A stretch of DNA of 14,986 nt from positions 1 to 14,986 of the forward strand of contig CAZNOS010000017.1 of assembly GCA_964574775.1 (NCBI GenBank), in the 5' to 3' direction. The notes beneath the pieces are model-generated. The model saw nothing but the letters and a program-made list of their open reading frames with translations, was not told where the DNA came from and did no database searches. The DNA comes from CABMGO01 sp964574775. GTDB taxonomy: Archaea; Nanobdellota; Nanobdellia; Pacearchaeales; GW2011-AR1. This document shows positions 7,111 to 13,564 of the stretch, in pieces; positions within the stretch are counted from its first letter, which is position 1, and the number at the start of each line of letters is the position of its first letter. The position numbers were made by a program, and so were the translations under genes.

Positions 7111-7122
7111 AATAAATTTATT
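7111..7122 (-). promoter_or_regulatory. possible TATA element for the 143-aa protein
   Basis: The perfect palindrome AATAAATTTATT is centred 29.5 nt upstream of the ATG at 7087. The spacing is slightly longer than the 24-28 nt typical of this window, so this is tentative. Confidence 0.35.
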
Positions 7123-7140
7123 GACCAGTGATTTAGAATC

Positions 7141-7148
7141 TATATAAA
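7141..7148 (+). promoter_or_regulatory. probable TATA box upstream of deoxyhypusine synthase
   Basis: TATATAAA is the strongest TATA match before the gene. It would start the mRNA near 7171 and leave a leader of about 80 nt, unlike its neighbours. A second element (CTTAAAAA, 7156-7163) would place the start at a 13-codon ORF at 7185-7226. Which site is used is unclear. Confidence 0.4.
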
Positions 7149-7252
7149 CCCAAAACTTAAAAACCCGTTTTTCTTCAGACTTTCATGATAGACCAATTAT
7201 CTACACTAGCTATTCCAAAATACTAAACCAGTTAGAACTCTATCTACTTCTA

Positions 7253-8239
7253 ATGACATCTAAAACAAAACCTATTGACAAACCAAAAATCGCAGAAAAA
7301 GCCTTACTCGTAGATAGCGAAGAACCAACCGGCAAATCAATCAAGGGCTACGATTTTAATGAAAAATTCGACGTAGGAAAGTTTTTAGAAAGCTACGCAA
7401 CAACTGGGGCGCAAGCTTCCAATCTCGCAAAAGCAATTGAAATAATTAAAAAAATGAGAAAAGAAAAAGCATTCATTTATCTTGGCTACACTTCCAATAT
7501 GGTTACGACTGGTATTAGAGAAATTATAAAATACCTCGCTCAGCACAAACTAATTGATTATCTTGTAACAACTGCCGGCGGAATCGAAGAAGATTTCATA
7601 AAATGCATTGGAGACTTCAAACTTGGAGAATTCAACTTAGATGGCTCAATCCTAAGAGATAGGGGTATCAACAGAGCAGGAAACATTTTAATTCCAAACT
7701 CCAGATACGTCAAATTCGAAGAATTTGTTTTGAAAACACTAGAGACTTATAAACAAGAAATAAAAGTTCCTTCCGATGTAATTAAATTTTTAGGAAAAGA
7801 AATAAAAAACGAAAATTCAATTTATTATTGGGCACAAAAAAATAACATTCCAGTTTATTGTCCGGCAATTATGGACGGCTCACTTGGAGACATGATTTAT
7901 TTTTACAAAAACTATAAAGACCAAAACTTTAAGCTAGACATCGTCGCAGACACGGAAACTTTCAATAATTCTTCAATCGGAAAAGAAAAAACCGGAATGA
8001 TAATCCTCGGTGGTGGAGTAGTAAAACACGCTATCTGTAACTGCAACCTATACAGAAACGGCGCAGACTTCGCAGTTTATATTAACACAGCTCAAGAATT
8101 TGACGGAAGCGACTCAGGCGCACGTCCAGACGAAGCAGTTTCTTGGGGAAAAATCGCACAAAAAGCAGAAACCGTAAAAGTTCATTGCGACGCCACTATT
8201 GCTTTTCCATTAATAGTTAAAGGCGCGTTTATAGACTAA
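7253..8239 (+). CDS. dys: deoxyhypusine synthase
   Basis: The enzyme transfers the butylamine group of spermidine to one lysine of translation factor aIF5A, the first step to hypusine. The 328-aa chain is of normal length. SIKGYDFNEKFDVGKFLESY and TTGAQASNLAKAI form the N-terminal family signature. YTSNMVTTGIREIIKYL and TTAGGIEEDFIKCI line the NAD site. CPAIMDGSLGDM follows. LGGGVVKHAICNCNLYRNG carries the active-site Lys that forms the enzyme-substrate imine. EFDGSDSGARPDEAVSWGKI completes the spermidine/NAD pocket. All key motifs are intact. It converges on the small regulator pair with no intergenic DNA: its stop ends at 8239 and the next gene's stop begins at 8240. Confidence 0.97.
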   Translation: MTSKTKPIDKPKIAEKALLVDSEEPTGKSIKGYDFNEKFDVGKFLESYATTGAQASNLAKAIEIIKKMRKEKAFIYLGYTSNMVTTGIREIIKYLAQHKLIDYLVTTAGGIEEDFIKCIGDFKLGEFNLDGSILRDRGINRAGNILIPNSRYVKFEEFVLKTLETYKQEIKVPSDVIKFLGKEIKNENSIYYWAQKNNIPVYCPAIMDGSLGDMIYFYKNYKDQNFKLDIVADTETFNNSSIGKEKTGMIILGGGVVKHAICNCNLYRNGADFAVYINTAQEFDGSDSGARPDEAVSWGKIAQKAETVKVHCDATIAFPLIVKGAFID

Positions 8240-8362
8240 CTACCTACTCAAAACTTCCAATATTCTCAATTTTCTCTGAGCATCTTGAATGACAACTCTA
8301 CGATTTCCCTCAAGTCTTTCGAAAAGTTCTCTAGCAAATTGAATTTTTTCTTCGTTCATCAT
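8240..8362 (-). CDS. 40-aa helical protein coupled to the RHH regulator
   Basis: This short ORF (MMNEEKIQFARELF...EVLSR) overlaps the upstream RHH stop by ATGA, which suggests translational coupling; the second ATG at 8359 is an alternative start. It is predicted to be one or two amphipathic, highly charged helices and has no TM segment. I do not recognise a family and it does not match a known toxin. It may be a partner or accessory of the regulator. Because it is short, coding rests mainly on the overlap and on the RHH gene being real. Confidence 0.5.
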   Translation of the reverse strand: MMNEEKIQFARELFERLEGNRRVVIQDAQRKLRILEVLSR

Positions 8363-8532
8363 GATTTTAATTTAAACCCCCTTTTCTCTAAAAAATCAAT
8401 AATAGCCTTATCTACAAAATTTCTTTTCGACGGAAACTCCGTTTTATTTCTCATATTTCCCACAATATATCTATCGACCTCTGAAATAAGCCATCTACTC
8501 ACCTTAACTGTAGTCTCACTATTAGTTACCAT
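8359..8532 (-). CDS. ribbon-helix-helix (CopG/Arc-like) DNA-binding protein
   Basis: This 57-aa ORF has the full RHH layout. A basic N-terminal beta-strand (TTVKVSRWL, about 7-15) would lie in the DNA groove. Helix A is WLISEVDRYIVGNMR. Helix B is SKRNFVDKAIIDFLEKRG, with the typical S-x-x-x-F-V-x-x-A-I pattern. It would act as a dimeric repressor or antitoxin-like regulator. A TATA box lies 27.5 nt upstream and a 28-bp inverted repeat covers the start codon, so autorepression is likely. The following 40-aa gene overlaps its stop by 4 nt. A longer ORF on the opposite strand here has no recognisable domain and is discounted. Confidence 0.75.
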   Translation of the reverse strand: MVTNSETTVKVSRWLISEVDRYIVGNMRNKTEFPSKRNFVDKAIIDFLEKRGFKLKS

Positions 8533-8551
8533 TCGTATACGATTAGTAACT
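8524..8551. promoter_or_regulatory. inverted-repeat operator at the RHH gene start
   Basis: A 28-bp dyad is centred at 8537.5. Its outer arms are AGTTAC (8524-8529) and GTAACT (8546-8551), and its core is the perfect 10-bp palindrome TCGTATACGA (8533-8542). Twelve of the fourteen half-site positions pair. It lies between the TATA box and the beginning of the RHH coding sequence, covering the expected transcription start. It is a good candidate for the regulator's own binding site. Confidence 0.65.
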
Positions 8552-8555
8552 GACT

Positions 8556-8563
8556 ATTTAAAT
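8556..8563 (-). promoter_or_regulatory. TATA box for the RHH gene pair
   Basis: ATTTAAAT is centred 27.5 nt from the ATG at 8532 and directly abuts the inverted-repeat operator. Confidence 0.6.
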
Positions 8564-8611
8564 GTTTTGGAAATTAAAAACAAGAAAAATAATACTAAAA
8601 GAAAAGTAAAC

Positions 8612-8887
8612 TTACCACTCAATCTCATTCACATCTTTTCTCGTATATTGAAATTCATTTTCTAAAGCGTAAAATTCCATACTCGTTTCAAGTTGATCGT
8701 CAAAATATCTCAACTGATAATCCTTCTCAGTCTTCTCGCTATAAACCTCAATAATCATTTCCTTCGTAGTTTTATGATCCATAAACAAATAATGCGCATC
8801 TACAATCAGCCCCTTACCATCTATAAGAATCTTATCACCCTTCTTTAATTCCGATATCGGTTTCGACTGCCTCTTTATTTTTATCAT
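8612..8887 (-). CDS. small beta-rich protein with SH3/KOW-like N-terminus (unknown function)
   Basis: This 91-aa basic/acidic protein begins MIKIKRQSKPISELKKGDKILIDG and continues with strand-rich sequence (KEMIIEVYSE, DYQLRYFDDQLE). The opening ISELKKGDKILIDGKGLIVD resembles the first strands of SH3-like barrels, such as the N-domain of IF5A or KOW-type proteins. The hypusine loop of IF5A is absent, so it is not that factor. It may belong to a conserved archaeal hypothetical family. A TTTAAA element lies 24.5 nt upstream, giving a leaderless start just after the proS stop on the same strand. Confidence 0.7.
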   Translation of the reverse strand: MIKIKRQSKPISELKKGDKILIDGKGLIVDAHYLFMDHKTTKEMIIEVYSEKTEKDYQLRYFDDQLETSMEFYALENEFQYTRKDVNEIEW

Positions 8888-8908
8888 ATCAATCTATAGA
8901 ATTTTTTG

Positions 8909-8914
8909 TTTAAA
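8909..8914 (-). promoter_or_regulatory. TATA box for the 91-aa protein gene
   Basis: TTTAAA is centred 24.5 nt from the ATG at 8887, within the short gap after proS. It suggests a separate leaderless transcript. Confidence 0.5.
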
Positions 8915-8919
8915 AAGGT

Positions 8920-10401
8920 TTAGTACGACTTTCCAGCGTAAACAAAATAGTCCGCCTTTTCACCACAAGCTATACACTTTTCTGTTTTAACTTTTTTATT
9001 ATCAATCCACAAAGCCTTTGCGCCTCTCGTTTCTGCCTTTAGAATTTCTTCGCACGACTCTTTTTTACAAAGAGGGACAAGTCCTACCTTTTTATCTTCA
9101 ATAACTTTCTTTAATTCATCTAAAGAATTTGCGTCTGCCAACTTAGATAAAAATATTTTCTTCGATCTTTCAAACATTTTCGCTTGCATATCTTCTAAGT
9201 CCTTAGAAACCACTTTCTTCAAATCAGCAATTTTAACAGACCTTTTTTCAAAATTATCTCTTCTAACTAAAATAACCTCTCCCTTATCCAAATCACGAGG
9301 ACCCAACTCAATTCTTAGCGGAACACCCTTTAATTCCCATTCATTGAATTTAAATCCGACACTAACGTTTTCTCGTTTATCAACAAAAGCGTCAAAACTT
9401 TTCAAATCTTTAGCAATTTTTTCACAAGCATCCAGAACTTTTTCTTTCGTATTTTCAAATAAAATAGGAACGATAACAACGGAATTTAAAGCCATCTTCG
9501 GAGGGATAATCAAGCCTTTCTCGTCCGAATGAATAGCAAACATTATTCCTAACATTCTTGTAGTGATAGCATAAGTATTTTGCCAACCATATTGTTCTTT
9601 TCCGTTTTCATCTAAAAATTTAATATCGTAAGCTTTTGCGAAATTTTGTCCGTCATGATGAAAAGGAACTCCCTCCAAAACTTTTCCATTTTGCATAACG
9701 TAATGTATTTTTTCAGAAAAAACAGCCCCCGCAAACTTTTCTCTATCTGTTTTTCTTCCATAAACTCCGTACAAAGCCATAAAATTTTGTGTTACGTCAT
9801 CGTATGCTTTCATTACCTGTTTTCCTTCAGCTAAAGATTCCTTTTCTGTTGCACAAACTGTGTGTAATTCATTCCATAAAAATTCTCTAGTTCTAAAAAA
9901 CGGAACCGGATGTTTAAATTCCCATCTGACGACGTTGTTCCACTGGTTCATTCTCAATGGTAAATCTCTCCAGCTTCTAATCCATTTAGAGTAAGAAGGA
10001 TACATGATTGTTTCAGATGTAGGTCTTACCGCAAGTCTTTCGCTGAGCTTAGAATCACCAGCCTGAGTTACCCAAGCAACTTCTGGGGAAAATCCTTCGA
10101 CGTGTTCTTTCTCTTTATTAAAATATTTTTCTGGTATAAATAATGGAAAATAAGAATTTCTAACACCGATTTTTTTAAATCGTTCGTCGATAAGTTGTTG
10201 AATTTTTTGCCAGATTTCGTATGAGTTTGGTTTGAAAACGATGCACCCAGAAATATCTGTATAATCTGCCAAGTCTGCCTTAATCATTAACTCCGCAAAC
10301 CAATCCGAAAAATCATCCTTATCCGCAGTAACTCCTAATTGATTCTTTTCTTCTTTCTGACCTGTGGAACCGACACTCGCCTGTGCTTTTTTCTCGACCA
10401 T
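8920..10401 (-). CDS. proS: prolyl-tRNA synthetase, archaeal/eukaryal type
   Basis: The enzyme charges tRNA-Pro. The 493-aa chain has the class II core without the bacterial INS domain: DFSDWFAELMIKADLADYT, then EKEHVEGFSPEVAWVTQAG, RLAVRPTSETIMYPSYSKWI, motif 2 (FRTREFLWNELH, 169-180) and motif 3 (TRMLGIMFAIHSDEKGL, 281-297). It has an anticodon-binding domain and the C-terminal Cys-containing domain ending in Tyr typical of the archaeal form. Two deviations stand out. The proline-site loop, usually GTSHxLGQNFA, reads GVPFHHDGQNFA (244-255), and motif 2 has NELH where QEGH is usual. The flanking conserved residues remain in frame, so this is not a sequencing frameshift. The first 25 residues are a low-complexity tail, but a TATA box 24.5 nt upstream supports the start. 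Confidence 0.96.
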   Translation of the reverse strand: MVEKKAQASVGSTGQKEEKNQLGVTADKDDFSDWFAELMIKADLADYTDISGCIVFKPNSYEIWQKIQQLIDERFKKIGVRNSYFPLFIPEKYFNKEKEHVEGFSPEVAWVTQAGDSKLSERLAVRPTSETIMYPSYSKWIRSWRDLPLRMNQWNNVVRWEFKHPVPFFRTREFLWNELHTVCATEKESLAEGKQVMKAYDDVTQNFMALYGVYGRKTDREKFAGAVFSEKIHYVMQNGKVLEGVPFHHDGQNFAKAYDIKFLDENGKEQYGWQNTYAITTRMLGIMFAIHSDEKGLIIPPKMALNSVVIVPILFENTKEKVLDACEKIAKDLKSFDAFVDKRENVSVGFKFNEWELKGVPLRIELGPRDLDKGEVILVRRDNFEKRSVKIADLKKVVSKDLEDMQAKMFERSKKIFLSKLADANSLDELKKVIEDKKVGLVPLCKKESCEEILKAETRGAKALWIDNKKVKTEKCIACGEKADYFVYAGKSY

Positions 10402-10422
10402 AATTTACCTAAATTTCTCTTA

Positions 10423-10428
10423 TTTAAA
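10423..10428 (-). promoter_or_regulatory. TATA box for proS
   Basis: TTTAAA is centred 24.5 nt upstream of the ATG at 10401 on the minus strand, indicating a leaderless mRNA. Confidence 0.55.
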
Positions 10429-10462
10429 AACCCTTTTATCTATACGAGAATGACAGAAAAAA

Positions 10463-10470
10463 TATATAAA
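10463..10470 (+). promoter_or_regulatory. TATA box for the homing endonuclease gene
   Basis: TATATAAA is centred 26.5 nt before the ATG at 10493. The endonuclease ORF therefore has its own leaderless promoter rather than being embedded as an intein or intron ORF. Confidence 0.6.
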
Positions 10471-10492
10471 CATTGCCCAATAAAACATATTT

Positions 10493-10806
10493 ATGAAAAA
10501 CATTTCTCCGAATCTAGCCGAAATATGTGGGATTCATGCAGGGGATGGCTATTTACGAACAAGAGAAAGAAATAAAGGGGAAATAGATATCAGCGGCAAT
10601 ATTGAAGAACAAGAATACTACGATTATCACGTCATACCCCTATTTAACAAAGTCTTCAATCAAAAAATTAGGGGTAAATTATTCTCAAGAGGAACTTATG
10701 GATTTGTCTGTTATACAAAAGAAGTCCGAAATATTTTACTTTCCCTAGGATTCCCATCCGGACAAAAATCAAAAATTGTAGAAGTCCCAAAAAGAATCAT
10801 AAATAG
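10493..10806 (+). CDS. LAGLIDADG homing endonuclease, N-terminal part (interrupted by gap)
   Basis: The visible N-terminal part is about 104 residues. LAEICGIHAGDGYL (8-21) is the first LAGLIDADG helix with its catalytic acidic residue. GEIDISGNIEEQEYYDYHVIP and YGFVCYTKEVRNILLSLGFPSG follow the usual beta-beta-alpha layout of a monomeric endonuclease subunit, and KSKIVEVPKRII is the linker that normally precedes the second LAGLIDADG helix. That second motif should lie in the N gap. The protein is free-standing with its own TATA box, not inside another gene. It may be an active mobile element or a domesticated regulator. Confidence 0.8.
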
Positions 10807-10906
10807 NNNNNNNNNNNNNNNNNNNNNNNNNNNNNNNNNNNNNNNNNNNNNNNNNNNNNNNNNNNNNNNNNNNNNNNNNNNNNNNNNNNNNNNNNNNNNN
10901 NNNNNN
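10807..10906. other. scaffold gap (100 N)
   Basis: Exactly 100 N, the conventional placeholder for a gap of unknown length. It interrupts the LAGLIDADG endonuclease gene, so the apparent frame shift between the two halves carries no information. Confidence 0.98.
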
Positions 10907-10908
10907 TA

Positions 10909-11046
10909 ATAGGAAGCAAAAACCCAGTCAAATTCACAAGATACCTAATTTGGAAAAAAATAGGCTTATGTCCAACAAACACAACACTACAGCAGAGAAA
11001 GGAAATACTAGAAAGCATTTCCCAATACGAACCTAAGAGGAATTGA
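10909..11046 (+). CDS. LAGLIDADG homing endonuclease, C-terminal end after the gap
   Basis: The open frame encodes IGSKNPVKFTRYLIWKKIGL followed by a short helix and ends EPKRN at a TGA (11044-11046). The pattern IGSKNPxxxxxYxxWKxxGLCP is typical of the C-terminus of free-standing archaeal LAGLIDADG proteins, so this is the end of the gene that starts at 10493. The nominal frame differs from the N-terminal part by 2 nt, but the gap length is a placeholder. The last 19 nt lie antisense within the 3' end of tRNA-Arg. Confidence 0.68.
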   Translation: MGSKNPVKFTRYLIWKKIGLCPTNTTLQQRKEILESISQYEPKRN

Positions 11047-11099
11047 ACCCCTATCTGCTGGGCCGAAACCAACTGTTCTATCCGTTAAACTATAGGTCC
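11028..11099 (-). tRNA. tRNA-Arg (anticodon TCG)
   Basis: A 72-nt cloverleaf. The acceptor is GGACCTA with TAGGTTC (one G-T pair), the D-stem GTTT/GAAC, the anticodon stem GTTGG/CCAGC with loop TTTCGGC (anticodon TCG), the variable loop AGAT, and the T-arm AGGGG-TTCAATT-CCTCT. The discriminator base is G. No CCA is encoded and there is no intron. The 3' 19 nt overlap the convergent endonuclease ORF. Confidence 0.95.
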
Positions 11100-11122
11100 T
11101 ATAAAAACACAATAAAATTTAC

Positions 11123-11128
11123 TTTAAA
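11123..11128 (-). promoter_or_regulatory. TATA box for tRNA-Arg
   Basis: TTTAAA is centred 26.5 nt before the mature 5' end of the tRNA, between the surface-protein stop and the tRNA. Confidence 0.5.
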
Positions 11129-11139
11129 ACTCTTTAGTT

Positions 11140-12585
11140 TTACATTCTTCTAACCTGATTTGGTTGAATATTCTTTTGTTGCATCGGCACTGGTTGCGGC
11201 GGTCTATATCCACCAACAGGATATGTCGTAGGCGCATTTCCAGGCGATACTGGAGGTCGTTGTTGATATACCTGATTATTTACATTACCCTTATTCCTTT
11301 TATTTCCTCTAACCAAATAAACTATCAAAATAATAATTAAAATCAATATTATCAAAGCAATAACCACCAACCACCAAACATTCTTATTATCAAAAATGGA
11401 ATTCACAGAACCCAAATCAGTAGCATCATCTCCACTAGTTCCCAAGTCAGATCCCGATGGCGATCCAGAAGTTCCCTGTTGACCATTATTATTACCATTA
11501 CCCACATCACTAACCGTTAAAAATTTTATACTCATATTAGCTTTTCCATTAGAGATTCCAGCCAAGCTAACTTTAATATCATTCACACCATCTCCGCTTA
11601 AATCGAAACTCGCGCTCGCATTTGCAAACAAATTATAATTTGAAACACTTGTATATTCAATTTTAAACACTACCTTAGAAGAGTCTACGCCCAAAATACC
11701 GAGCCAATAGTTTCTTCCCTGGAATGTAAAATCTACCCTATCGTGTGAACTTAGAAGTTTGTAAACACCAGAAGCAAGATCAGAGCTACTGAAATAAACA
11801 GAACTCCAATTTATATTTCCAGAACTACAACTTGAAGAATAAACACAGCTCGAAACGTTAGAATTCCAAACATAACATGGCTTACACGCAAAACAAGATC
11901 CCGTACTACAATATCTATTTTGAACCATATTACCGTTAGTTAAATTAGCTACATTTAAACAACCCGGAGAAGAGGTACATTGCTTCATTTTGCAAGCATT
12001 CGCCGTAGTATTCCATTCAAAATCACTATCGCAAGCAAAACATTTTTTATTATCGGCACAATAATCCGTACCTATCGACGCATTAACTATAGAACTATTT
12101 GACATACATCCTGGACTCGCAGAGCAAATTCCAGTTATACATTTACCCAATGTAGCATTATAATAATAATTAGAATTACATTTATAACAACCGAATCCTA
12201 CGCCATAAAAAGAACAGCTTTTATTAACCAAAATCGTAGCATTTGAAACAGAAACATTAGAACAAAAATAATCTTCGCCATAACATATCCCAGAAACATT
12301 TGCAATTATCATATTATATCCCTGTATAAAATAATTATATGCGTTAGTACAAATTTCGTCTAAACAACTATAGCCAGAAGCACATTCAAAATCGTTCAAG
12401 CACACGCCACTAGTTTTTTGTTGTACCAAACTTCCATTTAAATCACAATAATATGTATACTGATTAACTGTCTTCGTATCTCCAAAGGGCATGCAACTCG
12501 TACCACTCTCACAGCCATCATAACAAATAGCCAAAGAAAAATTAACTAAGAACAAAAAACAAATTAATATTAGTATTTTTTTCAT
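11140..12585 (-). CDS. Cys-rich type-I membrane surface protein with 49-aa repeats
   Basis: This 481-aa protein has a signal peptide (MKKILILICFLFLVNFSLA, 1-19), a Cys-rich ectodomain, one TM helix (about 403-425) followed by RGNKRNK, and a Pro/Gln-rich cytoplasmic tail (440-478). Three units start with CxxC at C133, C182 and C231, an exact spacing of 49 residues. Each also has Cys near positions 17 and 21 of the unit, and the first two end with a Cys 43-44 residues in. A beta-sandwich-like region (about 257-360) contains FDLSGDGVNDIKVSL, a possible Ca-binding Asp loop. The ectodomain has about 14 N-x-S/T sequons, fitting N-glycosylation. The start has a strong SD (AGGTGA) overlapping the upstream stop. 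Function is unknown; adhesion or host/cell contact is speculative. Confidence 0.85.
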   Translation of the reverse strand: MKKILILICFLFLVNFSLAICYDGCESGTSCMPFGDTKTVNQYTYYCDLNGSLVQQKTSGVCLNDFECASGYSCLDEICTNAYNYFIQGYNMIIANVSGICYGEDYFCSNVSVSNATILVNKSCSFYGVGFGCYKCNSNYYYNATLGKCITGICSASPGCMSNSSIVNASIGTDYCADNKKCFACDSDFEWNTTANACKMKQCTSSPGCLNVANLTNGNMVQNRYCSTGSCFACKPCYVWNSNVSSCVYSSSCSSGNINWSSVYFSSSDLASGVYKLLSSHDRVDFTFQGRNYWLGILGVDSSKVVFKIEYTSVSNYNLFANASASFDLSGDGVNDIKVSLAGISNGKANMSIKFLTVSDVGNGNNNGQQGTSGSPSGSDLGTSGDDATDLGSVNSIFDNKNVWWLVVIALIILILIIILIVYLVRGNKRNKGNVNNQVYQQRPPVSPGNAPTTYPVGGYRPPQPVPMQQKNIQPNQVRRM

Positions 12586-12588
12586 TTT

Positions 12589-12594
12589 TCACCT
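12589..12594 (-). promoter_or_regulatory. Shine-Dalgarno site overlapping upstream stop codon
   Basis: AGGTGA complements the archaeal 16S 3' end (CACCTCC). It lies 3 nt before the ATG at 12585, and its first two bases belong to the stop codon of the upstream gene. It marks an operon-internal start. Confidence 0.7.
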
Positions 12595-13564
12595 AAGGCG
12601 CTGCAAGACACGCATTATACGCAGCAGAATTAAAACTAAATCCAGTACTAAACCAACAATAAACCTTTTTTAACCAACCGCTAGCATTTCTAACCTCTTG
12701 AGCAATATTTAAACATTTTAAATCAGAACCACACAAATTACTTGCACATTGCGCATTAAACGAACAAGTTTGATTATCCGCCAATAGCCTTACAAAAATA
12801 TTACTAGATGGATCACAATACACTTTAATTATATCGCCACTAGCATTTAGATTCGCTCTCACTATTCTATTTGGATCGCTAACTATACATTTACCATCCA
12901 AGATACAATTACTTGCACACGGTATAGAAGAAGAACAAATAAATCCGTTCCAAACATAACCAGAAGCGCAAGAATTATTAAAAACACAAGATGTACCATT
13001 GGAGAAATATCTCTGTCCTTCATTGCAAACAAAACAACTTCCGGAAATACAATCCGCATTACTATCCACTCCTGCATTAGATAAAGTTGCACTAGAGCAA
13101 ATTCCATTAATCTCTGAACAATTAACTCTTCCATACATACAAGAAAGATTATTCGAGACATTTATTTTATAATCTGGAGAACAATTCCACTGACAAGCAC
13201 CAGCAACGCCTCTAATATAATTCCATGTCATATTAATCGAGGAAATATTCGTACTATTTACGCCAAAACTAACATTTGGAGAATTTTCTACTGGTTTAAC
13301 ACCGCTACAAATATCGGAAACACAAGACCCATTATTAGGATGATATCCAACACTGCAAGCATAACAAGATTTACTAGAACAACAAGTTGAATTCGTGTTT
13401 ATTATAGAATTAGGGATATTAGCACCAGAACAAACACCCGTACAATTATTAGTACATCCATCTATAGTACACTCCTTTTGAACAGAATCCCAAGAATGAC
13501 CAGCGTTACAAGCAATACAAATCTGATAATTATTTACACAATTTCCTAATTCCATATGCGAACC
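12593..13564 (-). CDS. Cys-rich secreted protein segment, C-terminal part (start lost in gap)
   Basis: About 323 residues are visible from the gap edge to the stop. They are Cys-rich, with units such as CIACNAGHSWD, CYACSVGYHPNNGSC and CFVCNEGQRYFSNGTSC. These share the CxxC-x-x-G-aromatic pattern of the repeats in the next gene downstream. About 15 N-x-S/T sequons are present. There is no TM segment or anchor, and the chain ends NACLAAP, so it is probably secreted or held by partners. It may be the C-terminal half of the repeat protein that begins at 14616, or a separate gene whose start is in the gap. The nominal frames differ, but the 100-N gap length is arbitrary. The stop overlaps the SD of the following gene. 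Confidence 0.7.
   Translation of the reverse strand, partial: GSHMELGNCVNNYQICIACNAGHSWDSVQKECTIDGCTNNCTGVCSGANIPNSIINTNSTCCSSKSCYACSVGYHPNNGSCVSDICSGVKPVENSPNVSFGVNSTNISSINMTWNYIRGVAGACQWNCSPDYKINVSNNLSCMYGRVNCSEINGICSSATLSNAGVDSNADCISGSCFVCNEGQRYFSNGTSCVFNNSCASGYVWNGFICSSSIPCASNCILDGKCIVSDPNRIVRANLNASGDIIKVYCDPSSNIFVRLLADNQTCSFNAQCASNLCGSDLKCLNIAQEVRNASGWLKKVYCWFSTGFSFNSAAYNACLAAP

Noticed and set aside
8285..8665. 126-aa ORF on the plus strand
   Set aside because: It has no recognisable domain, its composition looks like antisense of coding DNA, and it covers the RHH and 40-aa genes on the minus strand, which have a promoter, an operator and a start-stop overlap.
10339..10575. 78-aa plus-strand ORF crossing the proS start
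   Set aside because: It overlaps the 5' end of proS antisense and the endonuclease start in another frame; its sequence has no family features.
10797..11072. 91-aa minus-strand ORF through the gap
   Set aside because: It depends on translating N bases, lies antisense to the endonuclease C-terminus and runs over tRNA-Arg.
12883..13161. 92-aa minus-strand ORF inside the Cys-rich segment
   Set aside because: Out-of-frame shadow of the Cys-rich gene with no independent start signal or domain.
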